DNA of 64,000 bases, taken from contig CAKZSI010000008.1 in NCBI GenBank assembly GCA_937918935.1, positions 124,001 through 188,000 on the forward strand, written 5' to 3'. The number at the start of each line of letters is the position of its first letter. The stretch's first letter is position 1. This DNA comes from an uncultured Chloroflexales bacterium. Its GTDB lineage: Bacteria > Chloroflexota > Chloroflexia > Chloroflexales > Chloroflexaceae. Below, in pieces: positions 41,262 through 49,573 of the stretch. The notes beneath the pieces are model-generated. The model made no database searches. It saw nothing but the letters and a program-made list of their open reading frames with translations, and was not told where the DNA came from. A program made the position numbers and the translations under genes.

Positions 41262-42032
41262 TTACACATGCCTTGCCAGGGCCTGGCGCAGCACCGACTC
41301 GGGCTGAGCGCCGACCAGACGCTCGACGACCCGCCCGCGCTTGAAGATGTAGAGCGCCGGGATGCCGCTGATGCCAAAGCGTTGCGCGGTGTAGGGGTTC
41401 TCATCAACATTGAGTTTGGCCACCACGGCGCGCCCGGCGAACTCATAGGCCAGCCGTTCGACCGCCGGGGCAACCATGCGGCACGGCCCGCACCAGGGCG
41501 CCCAGAAGTCGACCAGGACCGGCTGGTCGCTGGCGCCGACGATCCGGTCGAAGGTGGCGTCGGTGAGCACGACAGGGCCAGTCGCGCCCCGGGGCGGAGG
41601 CGCGCCGGTGGCGGGGCCAGAGCGCGGCCCCGGGGCGGTTGGCGGGGGCGCCTGGCCCTCGATGGGCACGCCTGGCCCCTCAGGCAGCGGCGGGCGCACG
41701 CCGCCGGCGCTCAGATACTCGAACCATGCGCGCAACGCTGGCTCGGGGGCCACGCCGCTGGAGCGGGCCACCACCTGGCCCTGCTGCACAAAGACCAGAC
41801 CCGGCAGGCGCGTCACCTCGAAGCGCCGGGCCAGATCGGGGTACTCCTGCACATCCACCTGGGCGATCAAGGCGCGCCCGGCGTAGTCGCTGGCCAGGCG
41901 GTTCAGGGCCGGCGTGAGTTGCGCACAGGTCTGGCAATCGCGCCGGGTAAAGACAAGGAGAACCGGCACGCCGGCGCTGAGCACGCGGTCAATGCTCTGG
42001 GGGTTGGTATGGATGGGGGTGGAGATAGTCAT
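41262..42032 (-). CDS. Tandem thioredoxin-domain protein
   Basis: 256 residues with two thioredoxin folds. Domain 1 (about 8-108) has a CQTC pair (Cys33, Cys36) in RRDCQTC, with LPGLVFV as its cis-Pro region. A Pro/Gly-rich linker spans about 111-152. Domain 2 (about 153-256) has the classical WCGPC (Cys181, Cys184) and GIPALYIF. No signal peptide, so cytoplasmic. One site is canonical and the other divergent, which suggests relay or dual specificity in disulfide or persulfide reduction. It faces away from the persulfide dioxygenase gene at 42273 across a 240-bp divergent region. Confidence 0.9.
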   Translation of the reverse strand: MTISTPIHTNPQSIDRVLSAGVPVLLVFTRRDCQTCAQLTPALNRLASDYAGRALIAQVDVQEYPDLARRFEVTRLPGLVFVQQGQVVARSSGVAPEPALRAWFEYLSAGGVRPPLPEGPGVPIEGQAPPPTAPGPRSGPATGAPPPRGATGPVVLTDATFDRIVGASDQPVLVDFWAPWCGPCRMVAPAVERLAYEFAGRAVVAKLNVDENPYTAQRFGISGIPALYIFKRGRVVERLVGAQPESVLRQALARHV

Positions 42033-42272
42033 AGATTACCTCGCTCTGTGAGGGGGCGTCGCCCTCCCATGAACACCCTTCCGAACACCAGGGGAGGGTC
42101 CGGGAGGGTGCAGCCCCCTCCGATCTCCACTGGATGATCTGGTTACCCGGTGAGACGCCTGTTTCCTTACCAAACTCTTACGAAAGACTCGTGCGGGTCT
42201 TACATTCAGACAGTAGCATTGTACTCAGAAATTATTCGTTCTGTATTGCACAAGAAATCAGGAGTTGCTACC
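42033..42272. promoter_or_regulatory. Divergent intergenic region, thioredoxin / persulfide dioxygenase
   Basis: Contains two imperfect family-1 palindromes (near 42049-42066 and 42086-42120) and a locally AT-rich segment (about 42180-42262) just before the dioxygenase gene, with a small inverted repeat CAGAA-8-TTCTG. The promoter is probably here, but no consensus -35/-10 pair stands out. Confidence 0.35.
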
Positions 42273-43454
42273 ATGACCATCACCGAAGGCCAGACCGCCG
42301 TAGCCACATTTACTCCGGCCGAGCTGTACGCTCGCATTCTGCGCGACGAACCGCTATTCATTCTTGACGTGCGCAACGAGGAGGAGTTCCGGCGAAGCCC
42401 GATTGAGGGCCGCGCGAACCTGACCACGGTTAACATCCCCTATTTTGAGTTCATCGAAGATGAGGACGGCGCCACGGCGCGCGTTCCCGCGGGTCGCGAG
42501 ATTCTCGTGGTATGCGCCAAGGAGGGTTCCTCGCAGTACGTTGCCGGGGTGTTGCAGGAGCGAGGCTACCGGGCGCGCTACCTGGAAGGCGGTTACGTGA
42601 GCTGGGGGAACTTCTACGACGTGCGTGACGTGGTGACGGCGCACTGGGGGCGCATCGTGCAGATCGCCCGCCCGGCCCGCGGCGACCTGAGCTTCGCCGT
42701 GATCAGCGGCGGCAAGGCGGCGTTGATCGACCCGATGCGCCACGTCCAGGTCTACCGCGATGTGGTTGCCGAGGCCGGGGCCACCCTGACCCACATTTTT
42801 GACACCCACGTGCACGCCGACCACATCAGTGGCGGGCCGGCCCTGGCGCAGGAGACAGGGGCGACCTACTATGTGCATGCCTACGACGCCATCCACCCGA
42901 TTGACATGCTGCCCGCGGTGATCGCTTACACGCATGTTCAGGAGGGTGACCGCTTCGAGATCGGCGCGGTAACCATCACCGCCCGCTGGTTCCCCGGCCA
43001 CACCCTGGGCCAGGTCAACTACCGCCTCGACGCGCCCGACAGCCGCAGCGCGCTATTTACCGGCGACGGCATCTTCCTGCGCTCCTTCGGTCGCCCCGAC
43101 CTGGGCGGCAAGGGGGAGGCCTGGACGCCCATCCTCCACCGCAGCATCACCGAGCGGCTGCCGCGCATGGCCGACGACGACACGCTGATCCTGCCGGCCC
43201 ACTTCAGCACCCTCGATGAGGGCGACGCCAACGGCGTCTTTGCTGCCCCCTTCGCCGAGGTGCGCGCCACCAACGACGCCCTGCGCCCGCGCGATGAGGC
43301 CGAGTTCACCAGCTACGTCTTGAGCCACCTGCCGGTCTTTCCGCCGGAGTACGTGGAAATCAAGCGCGTCAACATCGGCCTGGTGACGCCCTGCGACGGC
43401 ACGGCGAATGAACTGGAGCTGGGTAAGAATATCTGCGCGTTGAGCAACGCCTGA
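42273..43454 (+). CDS. Rhodanese-persulfide dioxygenase (ETHE1-like) fusion
   Basis: 393 residues; CAGGAG upstream of the ATG at 42273. The N-terminal rhodanese domain (about 10-118) has FILDVRNEEEF and active Cys81 in VVCAKEGSS. The C-terminal MBL domain (about 130-393) has DTHVHADHISGG (His179, His181, Asp183, His184), FPGHTLGQVNY and FTGDGIFLRSFGRPDL, the pattern of ETHE1-type iron persulfide dioxygenases, which oxidise glutathione persulfide to sulfite. The order rhodanese-MBL is the reverse of the more familiar MBL-rhodanese fusions. It heads a plus-strand series TusA, DsrE2-like, DUF442, SulP. Confidence 0.92.
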   Translation: MTITEGQTAVATFTPAELYARILRDEPLFILDVRNEEEFRRSPIEGRANLTTVNIPYFEFIEDEDGATARVPAGREILVVCAKEGSSQYVAGVLQERGYRARYLEGGYVSWGNFYDVRDVVTAHWGRIVQIARPARGDLSFAVISGGKAALIDPMRHVQVYRDVVAEAGATLTHIFDTHVHADHISGGPALAQETGATYYVHAYDAIHPIDMLPAVIAYTHVQEGDRFEIGAVTITARWFPGHTLGQVNYRLDAPDSRSALFTGDGIFLRSFGRPDLGGKGEAWTPILHRSITERLPRMADDDTLILPAHFSTLDEGDANGVFAAPFAEVRATNDALRPRDEAEFTSYVLSHLPVFPPEYVEIKRVNIGLVTPCDGTANELELGKNICALSNA

Positions 43455-43468
43455 TGATGGAGAGGCGC

Positions 43469-43526
43469 GGGGAGGCATAGCCTCCCCACAACCCCCTCAG
43501 CGTTACCGAGAGGGCGCAGCCCTCCC
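43469..43526. repeat. Two family-1 palindromes
   Basis: GGGGAGGC-ATA-GCCTCCCC (43469-43487) and GAGGGC-GCA-GCCCTC (about 43511-43526) between the dioxygenase and tusA-like genes. Confidence 0.75.
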
Positions 43527-43603
43527 GGACCTTCCCCTCAGGCAGGGGAATTGAAACACACATCTATCGCGGCGCAGAGCCGCTGATCATGGAGGAAACA
43601 GAG

Positions 43604-43855
43604 ATGTCCATCGCATACGATCAGACCCTCGACGTAAAGGGCGCCAGGTGCCCGATGCCGCTGGTCAAGAGCCGCAAGGCGGTCAACGAACTGCCGGTGG
43701 GCCAGGTGCTCAGAGTCGTCGCCACCGACCGCGGCTCCGTCGCCGACTTCCAGGGCTGGGTGAAGACGGCTCGGAACGTCGAACTCCTGGCCCAGGAGAC
43801 CGTCAACGAGGGCGGTCAGGAACTGTTCGTACACTACCTGAAGCGCACAGCGTGA
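43604..43855 (+). CDS. TusA-family sulfur carrier
   Basis: 83 residues. GGAGG 8 nt upstream selects the ATG at 43604 rather than 43589. The sulfur-binding Cys16 is in GARCPMPLVKSRKAV, the family CPxP motif. TusA-like proteins carry persulfide sulfur between sulfurtransferases. Here it lies between a rhodanese-dioxygenase and a DsrE-like protein, a combination known from sulfur-oxidising and sulfane-handling operons. Confidence 0.95.
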   Translation: MSIAYDQTLDVKGARCPMPLVKSRKAVNELPVGQVLRVVATDRGSVADFQGWVKTARNVELLAQETVNEGGQELFVHYLKRTA

Positions 43856-43870
43856 TACGTGGAGGCGGGC

Positions 43871-43935
43871 GGGGAACCCGGGTTCCCCTGCGCCCCGGCC
43901 CGCCGGGAGGGTCTGGGAGGGCAAAGCCCTCCCAG
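43871..43935. repeat. Adjacent family-2 and family-1 palindromes
   Basis: 43871-43888 is the perfect 18-bp palindrome GGGGAACCC/GGGTTCCCC. 43913-43935 is CTGGGAGGGC-AAA-GCCCTCCCAG. Both lie between the tusA-like and dsrE-like genes. Confidence 0.85.
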
Positions 43936-43996
43936 GAACATGTTTATTTCCGTTGTTGTGTGGCAGAACCGGATTGTTGAATGAGGAACCCGACCG

Positions 43997-44572
43997 ATGA
44001 CCATAGAGATCATTGATCAGAACGATACCCGGAGCCTGCTCGACCGCATCGCCGCCCTGGAGGCCCGGGTCGCCGCCCTGGAGGCGCACCCCGCGCAGGG
44101 GATCGAGGACCGCCTGGCGATGGTGGTCTTCTCCGGCGATCTGGACAAGGCCATCGCCGCCTTCATCATCGCCACTGGCGCGGCCTCGATGGGCCTGGAG
44201 GTGAGCATGTTCTTCACCTTCTGGGGGCTGAGCGCGGTGAAAAAGCAGAAGATCTTCAGCGGCAAGAGCCTGCTGGAGCAAGGCTTCACGGCCATGCTGC
44301 CGGGCAAACTGGGCGAGATGGGCCTCTCGCAGATGAACTTCTTCGGCGCGGGCGCACAGATCATTCGCGGCCTGATGCAGAAGCACGAAGTCTCCTCGCC
44401 GGAGGAACTCTTCGACCTGGCCCGCGAACTGGGCGTGCGCATGGTCGTCTGCGACATGTCGCGCGAGTTGCTGGGGATCAAGGACGAAGAACTGGTGGAT
44501 GGGCTGGAGACCGGCGGCGTGGCGACCTTCCTCGGCGACGCGGCGCGGGCCAGGGTGACGCTGTTCATTTAA
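43997..44572 (+). CDS. DsrE/DsrF-superfamily protein (DsrE2-like)
   Basis: 191 residues. An N-terminal heptad segment (about 12-32, RSLLDRIAALEARVAALEA) predicts a short coiled coil. The DsrE-like domain follows: MVVFSGDLDKAIAAFIIATGAASMGLEV, MFFTFWGLSAVKK, and Cys152 in VVCDMSRELLGI. DsrE2 proteins are membrane-associated or soluble sulfur-transfer partners of TusA and rhodanese. Only one cysteine is present, in the expected catalytic position. Follows tusA-like and precedes DUF442 by 16 bp. Confidence 0.9.
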   Translation: MTIEIIDQNDTRSLLDRIAALEARVAALEAHPAQGIEDRLAMVVFSGDLDKAIAAFIIATGAASMGLEVSMFFTFWGLSAVKKQKIFSGKSLLEQGFTAMLPGKLGEMGLSQMNFFGAGAQIIRGLMQKHEVSSPEELFDLARELGVRMVVCDMSRELLGIKDEELVDGLETGGVATFLGDAARARVTLFI

Positions 44573-44588
44573 GAGGAGGGCCCCCGAC

Positions 44589-45089
44589 GTGACCAACGAA
44601 CTTCCCTGTGGGGCGCTGCAGCAGCGTACCGCCAGCGCCGCGCTGCTGAGTTACGCCGTCACGCCCGAGGTGTTGCTGGCGGCGCAGCCGCAGCCCGAAG
44701 ATTGGGCGAAGCTGGTAGAGGCCGGCTATACCACTGTCATCAACCTGCGCAGCGACCCTGAACGCTCGGCTATCGAGCAGCGCAACGCCGAGGCGGCGGG
44801 CCTGCGCTACTTCCACCGGCCCTGGCCGGCGTATGAGCTGGAACGCGAGCACGTGGACGAACTGGCCGAACTTATCGAGGCCCCCGACGCAGGCCGGGTG
44901 GTCTTCCACTGCCGCAGCGCCACCCGCGTGGGGCTGATGTGGCTGCTCTACCGCCAGCTCCACCACGGCTGGAGCCGCGAGCGGGCCGAGGCCGAATTGC
45001 GCACCGCGGGCTACGACGATGACTCGCTCGAGACCTTTGGCTTCTGCGCGGACGACTATTTCGAGCGCGCCAGGGAACACGTGACCTGA
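44589..45089 (+). CDS. DUF442 (beta-lactamase hydrolase-like phosphatase family)
   Basis: 166 residues. The motif VVFHCRSATRVGLMW (Cys108) matches the CRSGTR-type loop of DUF442 proteins, related to tyrosine-phosphatase and rhodanese folds. YTTVINLRSDPE and RYFHRPWP are also typical. DUF442 domains are commonly fused to or encoded beside ETHE1-like dioxygenases and are suspected sulfurtransferases rather than phosphatases. It follows the DsrE-like gene by 16 bp, so cotranscription is nearly certain. Confidence 0.87.
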   Translation: MTNELPCGALQQRTASAALLSYAVTPEVLLAAQPQPEDWAKLVEAGYTTVINLRSDPERSAIEQRNAEAAGLRYFHRPWPAYELEREHVDELAELIEAPDAGRVVFHCRSATRVGLMWLLYRQLHHGWSRERAEAELRTAGYDDDSLETFGFCADDYFERAREHVT

Positions 45090-45184
45090 GGTGCAATTCG
45101 TTGTCCTCACCCTCCCCTCTGCCCCCTACCTCTCCACCTACAGCGGAGGGGTGAGGGAGCCGAACGTAGCGCGGCGCAGGAGGG

Positions 45185-45209
45185 TGTGGGAGGGCTTCAC
45201 CCTCCCACA
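45185..45209. repeat. Perfect family-1 palindrome (10-bp arms)
   Basis: TGTGGGAGGG and CCCTCCCACA around CTTCA, between DUF442 and SulP. Confidence 0.8.
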
Positions 45210-45292
45210 AACTTCCTTTTTTCCCGGTGGCGCGCGGCGCGGCCGTGTGAGCCCGGCGCCGCGCCGGCCCACACAGGCACAAGGACTTCTCG

Positions 45293-47065
45293 ATGGCAAC
45301 CTCTCAACCTATACCTTCCCCGACCCGGACCAGCGGGGCGGCGCGGCGTGGCGGCTTGAGCCGCTACCTGCCGTTTACCCGCTGGCTGCTGCACTACCGC
45401 CGGGCGGACCTGCCGAGCGACCTGGTGGCCGGCGTGGTCACGGCGATTATGCTCATCCCCCAGAGCATGGCCTATGCTCAACTGGCAGGATTGCCCCCAC
45501 AGGTGGGCCTCTACGCCTCGGTGGTCCCGCTGATCATCTATGCGCTGCTGGGCACTTCCGGGCAACTCTCGGTGGGGCCGGTAGCGATCACCTCGTTACT
45601 GGTCTTCAGCGGGGTGAGCGCCCTGGCCGAACCGGGGAGTGCGCGCTACCTGCAACTGGTGCTGATCCTGGCCCTGATCGTCGGGGCGATTAAACTCTTG
45701 CTGGGGGTTTTGCGGCTGGGGGTGATCCTCAACTTCATTTCGCACCCGGTGCTGGCTGCCTTTACCTCGGCCTCGGCGCTGATCATTGCCGCCGGGCAAC
45801 TCAAATACATCCTGGGCTACAACGTCGTCGGCGACCGCTTCTACGAGGTGCTCTACCAGGCCGCGCAGGGCCTGGGGCAGACCAACCTGATCACGTTGAG
45901 CATCGGCGTCGCCAGCATCGCGTTACTGCTCTTTTTCCGCAAGGGCCTGCGGCCCATCCTGCAACGTATGGGGCTGCGCCCGCTGGCAGTGACGCTGATC
46001 GTGAGCGGGGCGCCGCTGGTGACGGTGCTGCTGGGCACACTGATCGCCTGGCTGTTGCACCTCGACCAGCGCGCCGGGGTAGCGGTCGTGGGCGCCATTC
46101 CGCCCGGTCTGTCGCCGTTCAGTTGGCCCGCGCCGAGCATTGGCGACGTGCAGGCGCTATTGCCGGCGGCGGCGGCGATCGTGCTGGTCAGTGTGGTCGA
46201 ATCGATTGCCGTGGCCAGGGCCCTGGCGAGCAAGCGCCGCCAGGCGATTGACCCTGACCAGGAACTGATCGCCCTTGGCGCGGCCAACATCGGCGCCGGG
46301 TTGTTCAGTGGCTACCCGGTGACCGGCGGCTTTGCCCGCTCGGTGGTCAACTTCCAGGCCGGCGCGGTCACCGGCCTGGCCTCGCTGGTGACCGCGGGGG
46401 GCATCGCGCTGATCCTGCTCTTTTTCACGCCGCTGTTCTACTACCTGCCTCAGGCGGTGCTGGCGGCGACGGTGATCGTGGCCGTGTCTGGCCTCGTGGA
46501 TCTGAAGGAAACCCGGCACATCTGGCAGGCCAACCGGAGCGATGCCATCACCTGGGGCGTCACCTTTGCCGCGGTGCTGCTGCTGGGCATCGAAACGGGC
46601 ATCTTCATCGGCGTAGGGGCCTCGTTGCTGCTCTACCTCTGGCGCACCAGCCGGCCACACATCGCGGTGGTGGGCCGCCTGGGGGAGAGTGAGGTGTACC
46701 GCAACATTCTGCGCTACGACGTGCGGACCTGGCCCCAGGTGGTGGCGGTGCGGGTGGACGAGAGCCTGTACTTCGCCAACACGCGCTACCTGGAGAACGC
46801 CCTGCTGCGGATCGTGGCCGAGCGGCCCGAGGTGAAGCACCTGGTGCTGATCGGCTCGGCGATCAACTTCATCGACTCGAGCGCGCTGCACACGCTGGAG
46901 GCGCTCATCCAGGAACTGCGCGACGCGGGGGTGGAACTGCACCTGGCCGAGATCAAGGGGCCGGTGATGGACGGGCTGAAGCGGGCCCATTTTGTGGAGA
47001 AGATCGGCCCCGAGCGCATTCACCTGACCACCCACGCGGCGATGCAGCGTCTGGGGTGCGTGTGA
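45293..47065 (+). CDS. SulP-family anion permease with STAS domain
   Basis: 590 residues, about 12-14 transmembrane segments. AAGGA lies 7 nt before the ATG. VAGVVTAIMLIPQSMAYAQLAGLPPQVGLYAS is the SulP signature; GNxR-type VVESIAVARALASKRRQAIDPDQELIALGAANIGAGLFSGYPVTGGFARSVVN follows. The C-terminal STAS domain (about 460-590) contains SAINFIDSSALHTLEAL. Transports sulfate, bicarbonate or related anions. Its position at the end of the sulfane-oxidation genes suggests movement of the sulfite/sulfate produced, but substrate and direction are not shown by sequence. Confidence 0.93.
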   Translation: MATSQPIPSPTRTSGAARRGGLSRYLPFTRWLLHYRRADLPSDLVAGVVTAIMLIPQSMAYAQLAGLPPQVGLYASVVPLIIYALLGTSGQLSVGPVAITSLLVFSGVSALAEPGSARYLQLVLILALIVGAIKLLLGVLRLGVILNFISHPVLAAFTSASALIIAAGQLKYILGYNVVGDRFYEVLYQAAQGLGQTNLITLSIGVASIALLLFFRKGLRPILQRMGLRPLAVTLIVSGAPLVTVLLGTLIAWLLHLDQRAGVAVVGAIPPGLSPFSWPAPSIGDVQALLPAAAAIVLVSVVESIAVARALASKRRQAIDPDQELIALGAANIGAGLFSGYPVTGGFARSVVNFQAGAVTGLASLVTAGGIALILLFFTPLFYYLPQAVLAATVIVAVSGLVDLKETRHIWQANRSDAITWGVTFAAVLLLGIETGIFIGVGASLLLYLWRTSRPHIAVVGRLGESEVYRNILRYDVRTWPQVVAVRVDESLYFANTRYLENALLRIVAERPEVKHLVLIGSAINFIDSSALHTLEALIQELRDAGVELHLAEIKGPVMDGLKRAHFVEKIGPERIHLTTHAAMQRLGCV

Positions 47066-47206
47066 GGGCATTTCGGATTCTGGCGCTCTAACGAAACTGC
47101 TCATTCTCGAGGAGGCTCGGGGGGCTGCGCCCCTCCAGAAGCCCTGCCGAGATGAAGTCTCGTTAGAGTACCAGGCTGTCAGCAACCCGGAGAGTTGCCC
47201 GACAGC

Positions 47207-47467
47207 CTATGCTAACCGCAGGCGGGCGAGGAGGCGGGCCTCGAGGTCGGCGGGCAGCGCCGGAGGGGGAGCTTCGTCCAGATGGTGAAGGATGTGCACC
47301 GTCTGGCCGAGGGTATCGAGCACCACCCGGCAATCGGGGCAATCGGCCAGGTGCCGTTCCAGCTCGGCGCAGAGATCGGCAGGGAGTTCGCCGTCGAGGT
47401 AGTCGTTAAGCTGCGCTACCAGTTCGCGGCAGCGTTCCAGATCGTGCGAATGGCCCGAATGGCTCAT
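47207..47467 (-). CDS. Zinc-finger anti-sigma factor
   Basis: 86 residues, soluble. The ZAS motif is seen as His followed by CPDC (ERHLADCPDCRVVLDTL), with an earlier Cys in DLERCRELVAQLNDYLDGEL. No transmembrane segment follows, so it is a cytoplasmic zinc-binding anti-sigma factor; some ZAS proteins respond to thiol oxidation. It overlaps the sigma gene by 4 bp (ATGA), the usual arrangement of sigma/anti-sigma pairs. Confidence 0.92.
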   Translation of the reverse strand: MSHSGHSHDLERCRELVAQLNDYLDGELPADLCAELERHLADCPDCRVVLDTLGQTVHILHHLDEAPPPALPADLEARLLARLRLA

Positions 47468-48081
47468 GCATGATCCTCCGAACGAGCGGCGAGGTAATCG
47501 GCAAGGGCCTCGCGCAGGCGCAGACGGGCACGGTGGAGACGCACCTTGACCGCACCCGGACTGATGCCGAGCTGCGCCGCGGTTTCCTCGGTGCTCAAGC
47601 CCTCAACGTCGCGCAAGAGCACAACCACGCGCAACTGCTCGGGCAGTGCGGCGATGGCCAGTTCGATCTGGGCGCGCAGTTCGCCGTCAAGCGCCACGCG
47701 CTGCGGGTCGGGCGACCATGCCCGGAACTGGTGAGGCGCCTCCTCGGGATGGAGGTTGTCGGCCACATCATCGAGGGCGATCTGCGGCTTGCGCCGACGC
47801 AGCACCATCAGCCCCTCGTTGGTAGCGATACGGTAGATCCAGGTGCCCAGGCTGCTGGCGCCGTCGAAGCCCGGCAGCGCGTCGCAGACCTTGATGAACG
47901 TGGATTGCAACACACTCTCGGCCTCGTCAGGGTCGCCGGTGAGGCGCAGGGCACGGGCGTAGACCAGCGGCGCGAAGCGCTTGACCAGGCAGGTGCAGGC
48001 ATCGGGATCGTGGCGGCGAAGGGCGGCCAGCAAGGCGGCTTCATCGGCGTAGAGAGAAAGATCAATGGTCGGTCCGGGCAT
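47464..48081 (-). CDS. ECF-family RNA polymerase sigma factor
   Basis: 205 residues. GGAGGG lies 7 nt before the ATG at 48081. Region 2 (about 25-95): FAPLVYARALRLTGDPDEAESVLQSTFIKV and GTWIYRIATNEGLMVLRRRK. Region 4 (about 135-190): ALPEQLRVVVLLRDVEGLSTEETAAQLGISPGAVKVRLHRAR. It is cotranscribed with a cytoplasmic zinc anti-sigma factor. The promoter region carries an inverted repeat (48093-48132). A role in thiol or oxidative stress would match the sulfur context and the zinc partner, but is inferred. Confidence 0.95.
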   Translation of the reverse strand: MPGPTIDLSLYADEAALLAALRRHDPDACTCLVKRFAPLVYARALRLTGDPDEAESVLQSTFIKVCDALPGFDGASSLGTWIYRIATNEGLMVLRRRKPQIALDDVADNLHPEEAPHQFRAWSPDPQRVALDGELRAQIELAIAALPEQLRVVVLLRDVEGLSTEETAAQLGISPGAVKVRLHRARLRLREALADYLAARSEDHA

Positions 48082-48092
48082 GCATTATCCCT

Positions 48093-48132
48093 CCACAGGC
48101 ATCGTACTTTCAGTATAACATGCTGCCTGTGG
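48093..48132 (-). promoter_or_regulatory. Sigma/anti-sigma promoter enclosed by a 9-bp inverted repeat
   Basis: CCACAGGCA and TGCCTGTGG are exact complements 22 bp apart. Between them, on the minus strand, is an extended -10 (TGT-TATACT; hexamer complement of 48112-48117). The half-sites therefore flank the -10 and start, a position suited to a repressor operator or looping. Confidence 0.6.
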
Positions 48133-48145
48133 ATGGCCATGATGA

Positions 48146-48180
48146 TGGGCCGAAGCACTGGGCGCCAGTGCTTCGGCCCA
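48146..48180. repeat. GGCCGAAGCACTGG hairpin (16-bp arms, 3-nt loop)
   Basis: 48146-48161 pairs exactly with 48165-48180 around GCG. It lies between the glutaredoxin-like gene 3' end and the sigma promoter, so it may terminate the former. The same half-motif is found at 22606-22640 and, degenerate, near 1990-2026. Confidence 0.85.
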
Positions 48181-48200
48181 ACGGGGCACGTACTCGGAGG

Positions 48201-48857
48201 CTAGGCCGCAACGGCCTCACGCAACTTCTGCAGCATCATCGACTCGGGGGCAGCACCTTCGATGTGGACAAGCTCCCCGATCACGGTCTTGGGTACGCCC
48301 ATCACGGCGTAGCGGTCGCCGAGCTCAGGGAACTCGCTGACCTCGATGCCCTCGGCGCTGACGTGGGGGCTGGCAATGGCCAGGCGGTAGGCCAGCACCA
48401 CCGCGCGGGGGCAGTAGGGGCATGTCGGCGTCACGAAGACCTGGAGACGAAGGGGAGCGTTGAGGCCCTCGAGAAACGCCGTGGTCGCGGGCATCAGCGA
48501 GGTGTCCGCCGCGCCGCCCATCATGCGGATGGTCTCAACCAGGGTGGCGAACTCGTAGCCGCTGGGCAGGCCGGCGAACCGCACCCCGTGATCAACGCGC
48601 TCGGCGCCGGCGAAAAACACCACTGTCGGGGCCTTATCCACGCCCAGGGCCGCGGCACGCTCCGCGTCGGCCTCGATGTCGAGCACCTCGAGGCTAATCT
48701 GATCGTGCAGCGCGGAGACCTCATCCAGCAGTTCGCGCGCCACTTCGCTATACTCGCCACTCTCCTCCGAGGTCACCAACACCAGGTGCACCGGCTGTAC
48801 CAGTCCCTCAAAGGCTTCCTGCACCGCGGCCCGGTCCTTGTCCTGTAAGAGGCTCAT
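48201..48857 (-). CDS. Glutaredoxin-like/protein disulfide oxidoreductase-like protein with one active site
   Basis: 218 residues from the ATG at 48857 (AAGGA 9 nt upstream; a TTG at 48866 is less likely). Two thioredoxin-fold halves, as in archaeal-type protein disulfide oxidoreductases. The C-terminal half has CPYC (Cys146, Cys149) in VFVTPTCPYCPRAV. The N-terminal half has kept the fold (PVHLVLVTSEESGEYSEVA, LDIEADAERAAALGVDKAPTVVFF) but has no cysteine pair. Likely a cytoplasmic disulfide or persulfide reductase, next to the ECF sigma pair. Confidence 0.85.
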   Translation of the reverse strand: MSLLQDKDRAAVQEAFEGLVQPVHLVLVTSEESGEYSEVARELLDEVSALHDQISLEVLDIEADAERAAALGVDKAPTVVFFAGAERVDHGVRFAGLPSGYEFATLVETIRMMGGAADTSLMPATTAFLEGLNAPLRLQVFVTPTCPYCPRAVVLAYRLAIASPHVSAEGIEVSEFPELGDRYAVMGVPKTVIGELVHIEGAAPESMMLQKLREAVAA

Positions 48858-49573
48858 ACTTCGCAATCCTTCTCGATTAGCTTGTGGGGCTCCACTACCA
48901 GTTCGATGCCGCAGCCGCGAACGTGGTTACAGCTTACCACACCCGGGGGCTTTGTGGATGGCAGGGGTAGGGCAGAAGTCAGAGGATACACAGATGAGAC
49001 GTCAAGCAGGGAGGCAATCCAACCGCCACGCCGGGGGGTGTGACGGGTATGCTTGCACGCGCCGCGCCCCATCGGCCCGGCGACGCCTCCCGCCACCCGC
49101 AGGGCGGCCACGAGGGCCGCCCCTACCTCCTCGGCACCCAATCTACCCGATGGCGGAGCCGGAAACCCGCGCGCGCTCGCGGGGTTAGACGGCCTGGCAA
49201 CCCCTCCCGCCACCCCCGGAGGTTGAAGGCTATAACAATATTTTAATGACTCTACGGATGTCTTCGGAACATCCTGTCTTCGACCAATTCGCTATAGATC
49301 GGGTTTGTCACGCCATACTTGACCGCCAGCGCCTTTATTTCAATTCTGTTAACCCTGGCTTACTTGCCAGAAACAAAACGCGCCCCCGGCATCGAAGAAT
49401 CCAGAACGATGACAGTTATGTCATCGTCAGCGCCCTTCGTGTAGTCGAAACGAAACCGGCACTTACTATGCTGCATGCTAAGCATTGAAAGACCGCGCAA
49501 GCCACGGATGGTCGCGCTATCGATGGTTTCGCGCACCTGTCGCTAGCCTGGCTACCTGGTTGAGGAGTGCTGT
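48858..49573. other. 716-bp intergenic region
   Basis: No convincing gene; an 80-codon frame at 49246-49488 lacks a ribosome site and recognisable features. The left part is GC-rich and simple; from about 49225 it becomes AT-richer (AACAATATTTTAAT near 49228) and probably holds the promoter for the REC-HD-GYP gene, though no consensus pair stands out. Confidence 0.4.

Noticed and set aside
49246-49488. 80-codon frame before the HD-GYP gene
   Set aside because: No ribosome site or recognisable sequence.
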